Source: JANLQX01 sp043775075
GTDB taxonomy: Bacteria > Actinomycetota > Acidimicrobiia > Acidimicrobiales > JANYDT01
Direction of reading: 5' to 3'
NCBI GenBank assembly: GCA_043775075.1
Contig: JAYVSS010000408.1
Coordinates: 1 to 11,639, forward strand
DNA length: 11,639 bases
Translations under genes and position numbers: made by a program
Notes under the pieces: model-generated
The model's input: the letters and a program-made list of their open reading frames with translations, nothing else
Told to the model about the DNA's origin: nothing
The model's database searches: none
Shown here: one piece after another, positions 1 to 6,395 of the stretch
Position numbering within the stretch: position 1 is the first letter of the stretch
How the letters are laid out: every line of letters starts with the position of its first letter

Positions 1-257
1 GTCCACGGGTCGTGACAATGAACGACCGCTCGCTCACGCATGCGCGGCCATCGATGCCGATTGAGCAGGCGGCACCGACGGTGGGGCGCGGTGCCCGGAT
101 CGGTGGGGGAAGTCTGCTGCTGCCGGGCGTCGTCGTTGGGGCCAACGCGCTCGTTCTTGCGGGCTCGGTGGTTGCGACCTCTGTGCCCGAGGGCGCCATC
201 GTCGCCGGCAACCCGACCCGGATCGTCGGCCAGGTTCCTTTATCGGAGCGTGTGTGA
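1..257 (+). CDS. Hexapeptide-repeat acyltransferase, C-terminal part (5' end outside window)
   Basis: The reading frame is open from base 3 to a TGA at 255-257, so the gene starts upstream of the window. An internal GTG at 12 is probably not the start, because the preceding codons (P-R-V) already fit the family. The visible ~84 residues show left-handed beta-helix rungs (VGRGARIGGGSLLLPGVVVG) and the closing signature VPEGAIVAGNPTRIVG, typical of WbpD/WlbB-like and other sugar N- or O-acetyltransferases. The earlier TMNDR stretch resembles the active-site loop region of these trimeric CoA-dependent enzymes; the catalytic His usually lies further upstream and is not visible. The likely role is N-acylation of an amino-sugar nucleotide, in line with the aminotransferase and dehydrogenase genes at 3515-5568. 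Family assignment is firm; the acceptor and acyl donor are inferred. The next gene on the same strand begins 46 bp downstream. Confidence 0.88.
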   Translation, partial: PRVVTMNDRSLTHARPSMPIEQAAPTVGRGARIGGGSLLLPGVVVGANALVLAGSVVATSVPEGAIVAGNPTRIVGQVPLSERV

Positions 258-303
258 GCGCCGGTGTCGTGAGCCGCACAGCGCCGCTGGCCGCTGATGT
301 CGC

Positions 304-2013
304 ATGAGCGCTGCCGCTGAGTTGGCAAGTTTGCTCCGCATTGCGCACCCCGTCCTTATCGCCGAAGACGGGCGGCATCTCGACGCCGAAGGTCTCGTCG
401 ACACCTTGCGCAGATTGGCCGAGCAACTCGACGGCGGCAGGCGGGTTGGGTGGACCGAGCCGCCACGTCGCGTCGTCGTGGACCCGGGCGGGTTCGAAGG
501 TGCGTTGATCATTCTGGCGTCCGTCTTCTCGGCCCCCACGGCCGTCATCCCGTCCGGTGATCCGCACCTTCGTTCCGTCATTCTCGAACAGCACCGGCCC
601 GACACGGTGGTTGATCCGGTCGGTGCTACGGAACTGGCCCGTCGGGTGCTCGCAGCGCGCTCCGATCCTTACTCGGGCTCGCTGTTCCCGTTTGAGCGGG
701 GCGATGGACAGCTTCTTCTACCTACATCGGGTACGACTGGCGAGCCGAAAATCGTGGTGCTCCGGGCCGCCCAACTGCTCCTCTCGGCCCGCAATGTCGC
801 CGTTTCCCTGGCGTTGGGCCCGACTGATACAACCGTGTCCGTGATGCCGCTGAGCCACGTACACGGGCTCGTCGCATCGGTCCTCGCCCCACTGGTGACG
901 GGCGGATCGGTCATTGTGGCGGACGGCTTCCGGCCTGCTGCTGTCATCGCCTCAATCGACCGGCACGGCGCGAACTGGATTACCGCGGTGCCGAGCGTGC
1001 TTGAGCTCCTGCTACACCAGTCGCTTCGCACGGGATGGCTGCCAGCCCGGCCGTTCCGGTTCTTGCGGTCGGCATCGTCGGCGCTGCCGCCGTCGCTGCT
1101 GGAACGGCTCGAGGAGCGGTTTGGCTGCCCGGTCGTCGAGGCGTACGGTATGACTGAAGCAGCGCATGAGATCGCCAGCAACCGACCTGACGAGCGCACC
1201 CCGGGCAGCGTCGGCCGGGCCAGTGGATGCACCGTGGGAGTTCTCGACGAACACCTGACGTTGCGCGCCACCGGGCTGGGCGAGATCGCCATACGGGGCG
1301 TTCAGGTCACCCACGGTTACCTCGGAGCGACGCCACGTTCTGATGATGCCTGGCTTCGGACCGGTGACCTCGGGTGGATCGACGGCGAAGGAAGGATTTG
1401 GATTCATGGTCGATCCAAGGATGTCATTAACCGCTCAGGCGAGACGATCGCGCCGCGGGCCGTCGAAGACGCGCTGCTTCGCTTGGATGTTGTCGTCAAT
1501 GCCCTGACATTTTCGGTCCCGCACGACCACCACGGCGAGGTACCGGCGGCGTTGGTCGTGACCCAGGACGACCAGCCGATCGACGAACGGTCATTGCGCC
1601 ACGGATTGCTCACCCACCTCCATCATCGTCACGTGCCCGTCGGCATCACACGAGTCGACGAAATTCCGCTCGGTCGGACCGGCAAGCCCGATCGGCAAGC
1701 AGCTGCGCAACGCTTCCTTGACGAATGGCCCCGTGTTGAACCGGTGGTCTCAGTCGATGACCCGGTCCAGACGGCCATGTGTGAACGGGTCGCTGCTGTG
1801 TGGTCGACGCTGTTCGGCCGTCAAGTTGCGGATGACGAGTCCTTCGTTGGTCTTGGCGGCGATTCGCTTCTCGCCGTTGGCCTCGTGGCGCTCTATGACG
1901 AAGCAGGCATACCGCTCTCCATTCTCGACGTCGCCACTTCGGTCACGATGAAGTCACACGCTGCCCTCGCGATCCGCATCTCGAGCGGAGCTGCGCCGCA
2001 ACGTTCGCCATAG
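304..2013 (+). CDS. AMP-forming acyl ligase fused to a C-terminal acyl/peptidyl carrier domain
   Basis: This 569-residue protein is a member of the ANL adenylating superfamily. Visible core motifs are the P-loop TSGTTGEPK (141-149), YGMTE (281-285), the RTGD hinge-region motif (352-355), and GRTGK with the presumed catalytic Lys461. A short carrier domain follows (about 490-560), with LGGDSL placing the phosphopantetheine serine at 521. The protein should activate a carboxylic acid as its adenylate and load it onto its own carrier arm in the cytoplasm. The adenylation part is short at the N-terminus compared with typical acyl-CoA synthetases. An in-frame TGA at 295 makes ATG304 the earliest start; no good Shine-Dalgarno is seen. 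The 3' end overlaps the opposing glycosyltransferase gene by 60 bp. With the hexapeptide acyltransferase just upstream, it may supply an acyl group for an amino sugar (inference). No condensation or thioesterase domain is present, so it is not an NRPS module. Confidence 0.93.
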   Translation: MSAAAELASLLRIAHPVLIAEDGRHLDAEGLVDTLRRLAEQLDGGRRVGWTEPPRRVVVDPGGFEGALIILASVFSAPTAVIPSGDPHLRSVILEQHRPDTVVDPVGATELARRVLAARSDPYSGSLFPFERGDGQLLLPTSGTTGEPKIVVLRAAQLLLSARNVAVSLALGPTDTTVSVMPLSHVHGLVASVLAPLVTGGSVIVADGFRPAAVIASIDRHGANWITAVPSVLELLLHQSLRTGWLPARPFRFLRSASSALPPSLLERLEERFGCPVVEAYGMTEAAHEIASNRPDERTPGSVGRASGCTVGVLDEHLTLRATGLGEIAIRGVQVTHGYLGATPRSDDAWLRTGDLGWIDGEGRIWIHGRSKDVINRSGETIAPRAVEDALLRLDVVVNALTFSVPHDHHGEVPAALVVTQDDQPIDERSLRHGLLTHLHHRHVPVGITRVDEIPLGRTGKPDRQAAAQRFLDEWPRVEPVVSVDDPVQTAMCERVAAVWSTLFGRQVADDESFVGLGGDSLLAVGLVALYDEAGIPLSILDVATSVTMKSHAALAIRISSGAAPQRSP

Positions 2014-3351
2014 CCACAGGATCGCACGGCGCTTTGTCAGCGCGTCGCTAAATCGGAATGTGGCGCTGTCGAGGGTGACATTGTGGTCGTGCAGTAAGGC
2101 TCGGTGGGCGTCGACAAGCGAGCGGAGTTCACTCTGCGTTGACTCGGCCCTCTCGGTAGCGTCGTTCGAACGAACTCGCTCTTGCGTCAAGCGGCCTTCT
2201 GCGTCACCAAGCCTTGCGACGAGCGTGTCGCGCTCGGCCTCGAGCTGGTTGCGGGCGATAGCGCCGAGGTGACTGTCATCCTCCAGGCGAATGATCTGCG
2301 TACTTATGGCTTCAAAGACGGCCGACATAGCCCGACCGTTGTCTTTTTCGTCGACCGCAGAGATGTGTGCTTCGCAGATCACCGCTCGATACAAACTGAC
2401 GAGGCCGTCGACGGTGGTTTCCATGTCGGCATCACGTCGAACGAACGACGAAACGGCGGCCGCATCGGCGGCGTCGTAAGCCGCTATCTCGGCGGCGACG
2501 AGGTCCACCTCATATCCCGACCGGAGTGCTCTCAATCCGAAGTTCAGACGTCGTAACTCGGCAACTCGGTCGGCCGTGACCAGCCCACCGAAACCGGCTG
2601 CGTCGCACAGCACAGTGGCGCACCCACTGGCCATTGCCTCGATTGCCGCCCGCGCCTTGGCAAAGACGATGTCGTAGTTTCCAAGGATGGCCTCGGGGGC
2701 GTCAGAGGGCCGCCCCACGCCAAGACCGACGACGTCGAGCGCAATGTCGAACCGCTCGCATGCGGCGCGCAGAACAGGGAGGTATCCGCGCCCCTCGACG
2801 GCCTGGTTACTCAACACGAGCGCGCGCCGAGGACGGCTGGGCAGCGCTGTCCCCCTTGGGAGGAACCGTTTTGGGTCGAACCAGTTCAAGCGAACTTCCA
2901 CGCGATTGGGGTCAATGCCGTCGCCATAAAGCAGCCGATCCCGATTCGTGTCGTCGACTGCGACGTAGCGCCGCACGCTTGGGTGCGCTGGGGTTACGTC
3001 ATCGGGGTGCGTGAAGTCGTGCGCAAACGAGATCACCGGTACACCCGGATAACGGGCCAAGGCGGTCATCGTCGCCACGCGGTGATGTCCGTGGATGACG
3101 TCGGGCGGCGTGTGCATGTCGACCAACGACGACCGCACCACGACAGACTGCAGACGCAGCACCTCGGCCAGATCCCCCCGACGCGGCGCGTAAATAATCG
3201 GAGTGTGACCGCGTGCCATCAGCGCATGGGCCAGCTCAGCGACGTAGAGCTCGGTCCCGGAGCGCGACGTCAGCGTTCGATTCGTGATCAGAACCCGCAG
3301 CGGTTGTTGGGCCGGAAGATCTTGAGCCGCAACAAATTCTTCGGTTGGCAC
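1954..3351 (-). CDS. GT-B (GT4-like) glycosyltransferase with C-terminal coiled coil
   Basis: Residues ~18-325 resemble a GT-B glycosyltransferase. The N-terminal Rossmann half starts LRVLITNRTLTSRSGTELYV, with the family's early Gly/Ser loop and a DVIHGHH segment (84-90). The C-terminal half contains AKARAAIEAMASGCATVLCD (231-250), the usual donor-binding region with Glu238. The protein probably transfers a nucleotide-activated sugar during polysaccharide or glycolipid assembly. Residues ~355-425 are rich in Glu, Arg, Leu and Ala in a heptad-like pattern (EAERDTLVARLGDAEGRLTQ), a likely coiled coil, followed by a basic WLWRTLRRSS tail that might contact the membrane. The start is GTG at 3349-3351: an in-frame TAG lies 9 bp further upstream and an AGGG stretch sits 7 bp before it. 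It runs against its neighbours on both sides and overlaps the ligase 3' end by 60 bp. Donor and acceptor are unknown. Confidence 0.88.
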   Translation of the reverse strand: MPTEEFVAAQDLPAQQPLRVLITNRTLTSRSGTELYVAELAHALMARGHTPIIYAPRRGDLAEVLRLQSVVVRSSLVDMHTPPDVIHGHHRVATMTALARYPGVPVISFAHDFTHPDDVTPAHPSVRRYVAVDDTNRDRLLYGDGIDPNRVEVRLNWFDPKRFLPRGTALPSRPRRALVLSNQAVEGRGYLPVLRAACERFDIALDVVGLGVGRPSDAPEAILGNYDIVFAKARAAIEAMASGCATVLCDAAGFGGLVTADRVAELRRLNFGLRALRSGYEVDLVAAEIAAYDAADAAAVSSFVRRDADMETTVDGLVSLYRAVICEAHISAVDEKDNGRAMSAVFEAISTQIIRLEDDSHLGAIARNQLEAERDTLVARLGDAEGRLTQERVRSNDATERAESTQSELRSLVDAHRALLHDHNVTLDSATFRFSDALTKRRAILWLWRTLRRSSARDADREGSV

Positions 3352-3358
3352 CTTTTCA

Positions 3359-3362
3359 CCCT
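3359..3362 (-). promoter_or_regulatory. Ribosome binding site for the glycosyltransferase GTG start
   Basis: The minus strand reads AGGG here, 7 nt before the GTG at 3349-3351. The in-frame TAG at 3361-3363 overlaps it, so no longer N-terminus is possible. Together these fix the start. Confidence 0.55.
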
Positions 3363-3514
3363 ACCGCTCGGGCTCGAACGTCCCCGGGCGGTCATTGCGC
3401 GCACCAGGCGTTTGAGGAGCGGGCGACCATCGCAATGGCGGCTCACGTCAACCGGTGCGCACAGCGATTGGTCTCGTGCCGGATCGGCGCGACCGCGTGA
3501 CATGCTCGTAGCAA

Positions 3515-4609
3515 ATGATCCCTCTTGCCCGTGTCAACGTCGACCTGGCGACGGAAGACCTCGTTCTCGAAGTGCTGCGGTCGGGCCATCTTGTGCAGGG
3601 GCCGATGGTGGCGCGATTTGAGGAGCGGTGCGCCGAGATGGCTGGAACTGCGTATGCCGTTGCCGTCAACAATGGTACTGCCGCGTTACAGCTTGCTCTG
3701 CACGCATATGGAATCGGTGCCGGTGACGAAGTCATCACGACACCATTCACCTTTGCGGCGACCGTCAACGCCGTCGTGCACAGTCGGGCGGAGGTCCGTT
3801 TCGCCGATGTCGCCGACGACTACACGATCGACCCGGCGATGATCGAGGCCAAGATCACCAAACGAACAAAGGCCATCATGGCGGTCCACCTGTACGGGCT
3901 CCCGGCGGACATGACAGCGATCAAATCCATCGCCGACGAGCATGGGCTTGTCATCATCGAGGACGCCGCACAGTCACACGGTGCCACCGTGAACGGCTTT
4001 CCTGTCGGTGGGTATGGTCTCGGCTGCTTCTCGTTCTATGCCACCAAGAACATCCAGACCGGCGAGGGAGGGGTGGTCACTTCGAACGACGGTCGGTTGG
4101 ATGCGCGTATGCGGGTGATCCGCAATCAGGGTAGGCATGCAGAGCATGCATATGAAATGCCGGGTCACAACTACCGAATGATGGATCTGGTTGCCGCCGT
4201 CGGGTTATCCCAGTTCAACCGGCGAGCACAAATCAACGTTGCGCGACGGTCCAATGCGGAGCGGCTCTCACATGGACTTGCTGACGTGCCAGGTCTGGTG
4301 GTGCCGTTCGAGCCTGCGGGGCGACGATCGGTATGGCATCAGTTCACCGTCCGGATCGTGGATGGAGGCATCTCGCGTGACGATTTCGTCAAGCGTATGA
4401 ACGAACGTGGGGTCAGCTGTGGCGTCTACTATCCGCGGGCCGCCTACGACTACGAGTGCTACCGCAACCACCCGCAGATTCACGTCGAGGTATGCCCGAA
4501 AAGCGAGGAGTTCGCCCGCTCGGTGGTGTCCCTTCCGGTACATCACGACCTTACAGTCGACGAGGTTGACACCGTCATCGCCGTCACGCGAGAGGTCCTT
4601 GGGTGCTGA
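3515..4609 (+). CDS. DegT/DnrJ/EryC1/StrS-family PLP sugar aminotransferase
   Basis: At 364 residues this is full length for the family. Visible PLP features are VNNGTAAL (51-58, phosphate-binding loop), IIEDAAQSHGA with Asp150 pairing with the pyridine nitrogen, and FYATKNIQTGEGG with the internal-aldimine lysine at 178. Such enzymes transfer an amino group from glutamate to a keto-sugar nucleotide. The dehydrogenase immediately downstream, of the type that makes 3-keto sugars, suggests a 3-amino-3-deoxy product as in the GnnB or WlbC/WbpE reactions; this is inferred from context. ATG3515 is the earliest possible start because an in-frame TAG lies at 3509-3511. There is no clear Shine-Dalgarno, so translation may be leaderless or weakly initiated. 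The stop overlaps the next start by 7 bp, so the two are probably co-translated. Family call is very secure; regiochemistry is not. Confidence 0.95.
   Translation: MIPLARVNVDLATEDLVLEVLRSGHLVQGPMVARFEERCAEMAGTAYAVAVNNGTAALQLALHAYGIGAGDEVITTPFTFAATVNAVVHSRAEVRFADVADDYTIDPAMIEAKITKRTKAIMAVHLYGLPADMTAIKSIADEHGLVIIEDAAQSHGATVNGFPVGGYGLGCFSFYATKNIQTGEGGVVTSNDGRLDARMRVIRNQGRHAEHAYEMPGHNYRMMDLVAAVGLSQFNRRAQINVARRSNAERLSHGLADVPGLVVPFEPAGRRSVWHQFTVRIVDGGISRDDFVKRMNERGVSCGVYYPRAAYDYECYRNHPQIHVEVCPKSEEFARSVVSLPVHHDLTVDEVDTVIAVTREVLGC
4591..4595 (+). promoter_or_regulatory. Ribosome binding site selecting the GTG start of the dehydrogenase
   Basis: AGAGG lies inside the aminotransferase 3' end, 7 nt before GTG4603. 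It supports that start and translational coupling, since the upstream TGA at 4607-4609 lies just beyond it. Confidence 0.6.
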
Positions 4610-5568
4610 AGCCTGCGCCGCCAGTCCGCCTAGCTGTGATTGGTGCTGGCACGATGGGCACGAACCATGCACTTGTTGCGTCTCAACTTCCTAGTCTGGA
4701 TGTCGTCGCCATCGTCGATGGCCACGAGACCAAGCGCTCCGCTCTCGCTGCCACCGTCGGGGCCGCCCACGCACCCTCGATCGAGGCGCTCCTGACCGAC
4801 CCATCAATCGCCGGAGGCATTGACGCTGCGGTGGTTGCAACGCCCACCTCGACACACCACGCCGTCGCCCGTGCCTGCATTGAGGCCGGAATCCACGTCC
4901 TCATCGAGAAACCCGTCGCCAGCACCTGCGGTGAGGGCGAAGACCTCGCACGACGTGCTGCCGCCGCCGCAGTGGTACTGATGGTCGGCCACGTCGAGCG
5001 CTTCAATCCGGCCTTCCGTGCCCTTGTCCGGGTGGTCGACCAGCCCATCCATCTGGAATTCATCCGTAACGGACCCTTCCGCACACACATTGTCGACAAT
5101 GTGGTTGTGGACCTGATGATCCACGACCTGGATCTGGCGCGGGTATTGGCCGGAAGCGAGGTCGTCAACGTGTCTGCCGTACCGCAGAGCGCCTACTCGT
5201 CCGGGTCCGACGTTGCCGTGGCCCTGCTGACCTTTGAAAATGGTGTCACGGCATCGCTCACCGCCAGCCGAATCGGCCCGGAGAAGCGGCGCCGGGTGAC
5301 GGTCACCCAGGCCGATGCCGTAGTGGCTGCGGACCTCATCCGCCAACACGTCACCATTGACCGCACGCCGGGTTTTGGACACGGCTCGGACCAGGGCGCG
5401 ATGACGGAAATCGTGCTCTTCGAGCGACGCGGTGAACCGCTGACCGACGAGCTCCGAGCATTCGTCGACGCAATTCGTGGTGGGCCGATCACGGTGGCCG
5501 CCGCAGACGGCATCGCTGCGCTGGAGCTCGCCACCAAGGTGTTGCGGGCTCATGGACGCAGTAAGTGA
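4603..5568 (+). CDS. Gfo/Idh/MocA-family NAD(P)-dependent sugar-nucleotide dehydrogenase (GnnA/WlbA-like)
   Basis: This 321-residue protein starts with a Rossmann fold, AVIGAGTMGTNH (GxGxxG at 14-19). The family's IEKPVAS segment follows, with catalytic Lys103, and then VVVDLMIHDLDLARVL with His174 and Asp175 in the substrate pocket. The VGHVERFNPAF and IRNGPFR segments resemble UDP-GlcNAc 3-dehydrogenase (GnnA) and WlbA-type enzymes, which oxidise C3 of the sugar nucleotide. Paired with the aminotransferase it would yield a 3-amino sugar that the hexapeptide enzyme at the window start could acylate. The GTG start is supported by an AGAGG site and a 7-bp overlap with the upstream gene. The family is certain; the UDP-sugar substrate is inferred from motif style and neighbours. 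Another Gfo/Idh function such as inositol dehydrogenase is less likely here. Confidence 0.92.
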   Translation: MLKPAPPVRLAVIGAGTMGTNHALVASQLPSLDVVAIVDGHETKRSALAATVGAAHAPSIEALLTDPSIAGGIDAAVVATPTSTHHAVARACIEAGIHVLIEKPVASTCGEGEDLARRAAAAAVVLMVGHVERFNPAFRALVRVVDQPIHLEFIRNGPFRTHIVDNVVVDLMIHDLDLARVLAGSEVVNVSAVPQSAYSSGSDVAVALLTFENGVTASLTASRIGPEKRRRVTVTQADAVVAADLIRQHVTIDRTPGFGHGSDQGAMTEIVLFERRGEPLTDELRAFVDAIRGGPITVAAADGIAALELATKVLRAHGRSK

Positions 5569-5824
5569 AAGCCATACTGGCGGCGTCGTACGATTCGGCC
5601 GAAATACACCAGGCCCGCAACCCTGCCGCCCTGAATCCTCAACTGCGCCAACGCGCCACGCCGCTTGGAGCAACCCGAACAGCGATTCCGAACGCCCTTC
5701 CGTTACGACGGGCACCGAAGGCGACCGCTCGGTACGCCTATCGATGTTAGAGCGGCCCGCCGAATCGGTGAACGAAGGTCTACCTCCGCGTGGGCACCCG
5801 GGCGCTTCGGTGATCAGCGTTGGG
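5569..5824. other. Convergent intergenic stretch; no supported gene
   Basis: This 256-bp gap separates the dehydrogenase (+) from the secreted-protein gene (-). A short frame (5565-5750) begins with a GTG overlapping the dehydrogenase stop as GTGA, which looks like a coupled start. However, the ~61-residue product is rich in Ala, Arg and Pro, lacks a hydrophobic core, and matches nothing I recognise. It may be the decayed start of a former third operon gene, or chance. No convincing stem-loop plus T-run terminator was found. Confidence 0.3.
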
Positions 5825-6280
5825 TTACCCGACGCAGCCGCTGAGCCCTGCGGCTTTCCAGGCAATGTCCGACTGAGCGCTCATGGCTGTCATTTTGGCG
5901 TCCGCCCCGGAGATCGTTGTTTCCGGGTCGGCGCCCTTCTTGATTTTGTCGGCCAGCCCGAGGATCAAGTCGACCTGTGCACCTTGGAGCTTCAGGGCCT
6001 TGAGGACGCCGGGTTGCAGCGCGATCGGCGGCTTGACTGCGGCGATTTGCTTCATGAGCATCGCACCGAGTTCACCCTGCTTCTGAAGAAAGGGTCCGAC
6101 GGCTGCTGCGGTCGCCGGTTTCGCTACTGCCTTCATCGTTGCGACCCCCACTTTGCACCTCGCGTTCACCTTGGTCTTGTAGGCGACGAGGGTTAGATCA
6201 GCCCCACTTGCGGGAGATAGCGCGGCGCTGCTTCCGAAGAGCACGCAGCCAACGACGAGGGCACGGAGGAAATGACGCAT
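5825..6280 (-). CDS. Small secreted protein of unknown function
   Basis: This 151-residue protein has a clear Sec signal peptide: MRHFLRALVVGCVLFGSSAA, then an Ala-Ser-Gly-Ala stretch ending near residue 27 (SPASGA), a plausible signal peptidase I site. The mature part is mostly helical by composition (TMKAVAKPATAAAVGPFLQK; GVLKALKLQGAQVDLILGLA) and contains two cysteines, Cys42 and Cys149, near its ends that could form one disulfide outside the membrane. I do not recognise the family. The ATG at 6278-6280 is chosen because the signal peptide begins exactly there; a weak AGAAG precedes it by 4 nt. The frame stays open far upstream, but that extension is antisense-like and lies across the neighbouring TPR gene, so it is not coding. 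The protein lies 103 bp downstream of the TPR gene on the same strand, with a hairpin-rich leader. Confidence 0.8.
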   Translation of the reverse strand: MRHFLRALVVGCVLFGSSAALSPASGADLTLVAYKTKVNARCKVGVATMKAVAKPATAAAVGPFLQKQGELGAMLMKQIAAVKPPIALQPGVLKALKLQGAQVDLILGLADKIKKGADPETTISGADAKMTAMSAQSDIAWKAAGLSGCVG

Positions 6281-6360
6281 AGTGCTTCTTTCGAGTGAGG
6301 GGATCCCAGCTCTTGCGTTTCTAACGGGGTTTTCCGGCAGGGTCCAGTTACACCCGCCAG

Positions 6361-6395
6361 CGTGTCGGCTTTGCCGATCGTTTTCAGGTGATCGG
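6361..6395 (-). other. Two overlapping hairpins in the TPR gene / secreted-protein gap
   Basis: On the minus strand CCGATC and GATCGG (6390-6395 and 6374-6379) can pair around the TPR stop codon. An alternative TCGGC-AAA-GCCGA hairpin uses part of the same bases. A further stem, GGCGGGT with ACCCTGCC, follows downstream at about 6337-6359. No U-tract follows, so a simple intrinsic terminator is not indicated. It may be an attenuator or merely GC-rich noise. Confidence 0.3.

Noticed and set aside
3352..3514. Divergent promoter pair between the glycosyltransferase and aminotransferase
   Set aside because: A promoter is expected there, but I could not find a -35/-10 pair with acceptable spacing on either strand.
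5690..5735. Possible terminator stem (CGCCCTTCC with GAAGGCG)
   Set aside because: The stem is imperfect, the loop is long, and no T-run follows on either strand.
4804..5865. A 353-residue minus-strand frame opposite the dehydrogenase
   Set aside because: Antisense to a well-supported Gfo/Idh gene; no family features.
5477..6196. A 239-residue plus-strand frame after the dehydrogenase
   Set aside because: It starts inside the dehydrogenase and runs antisense to the secreted protein. The composition is disordered with no recognisable motif.
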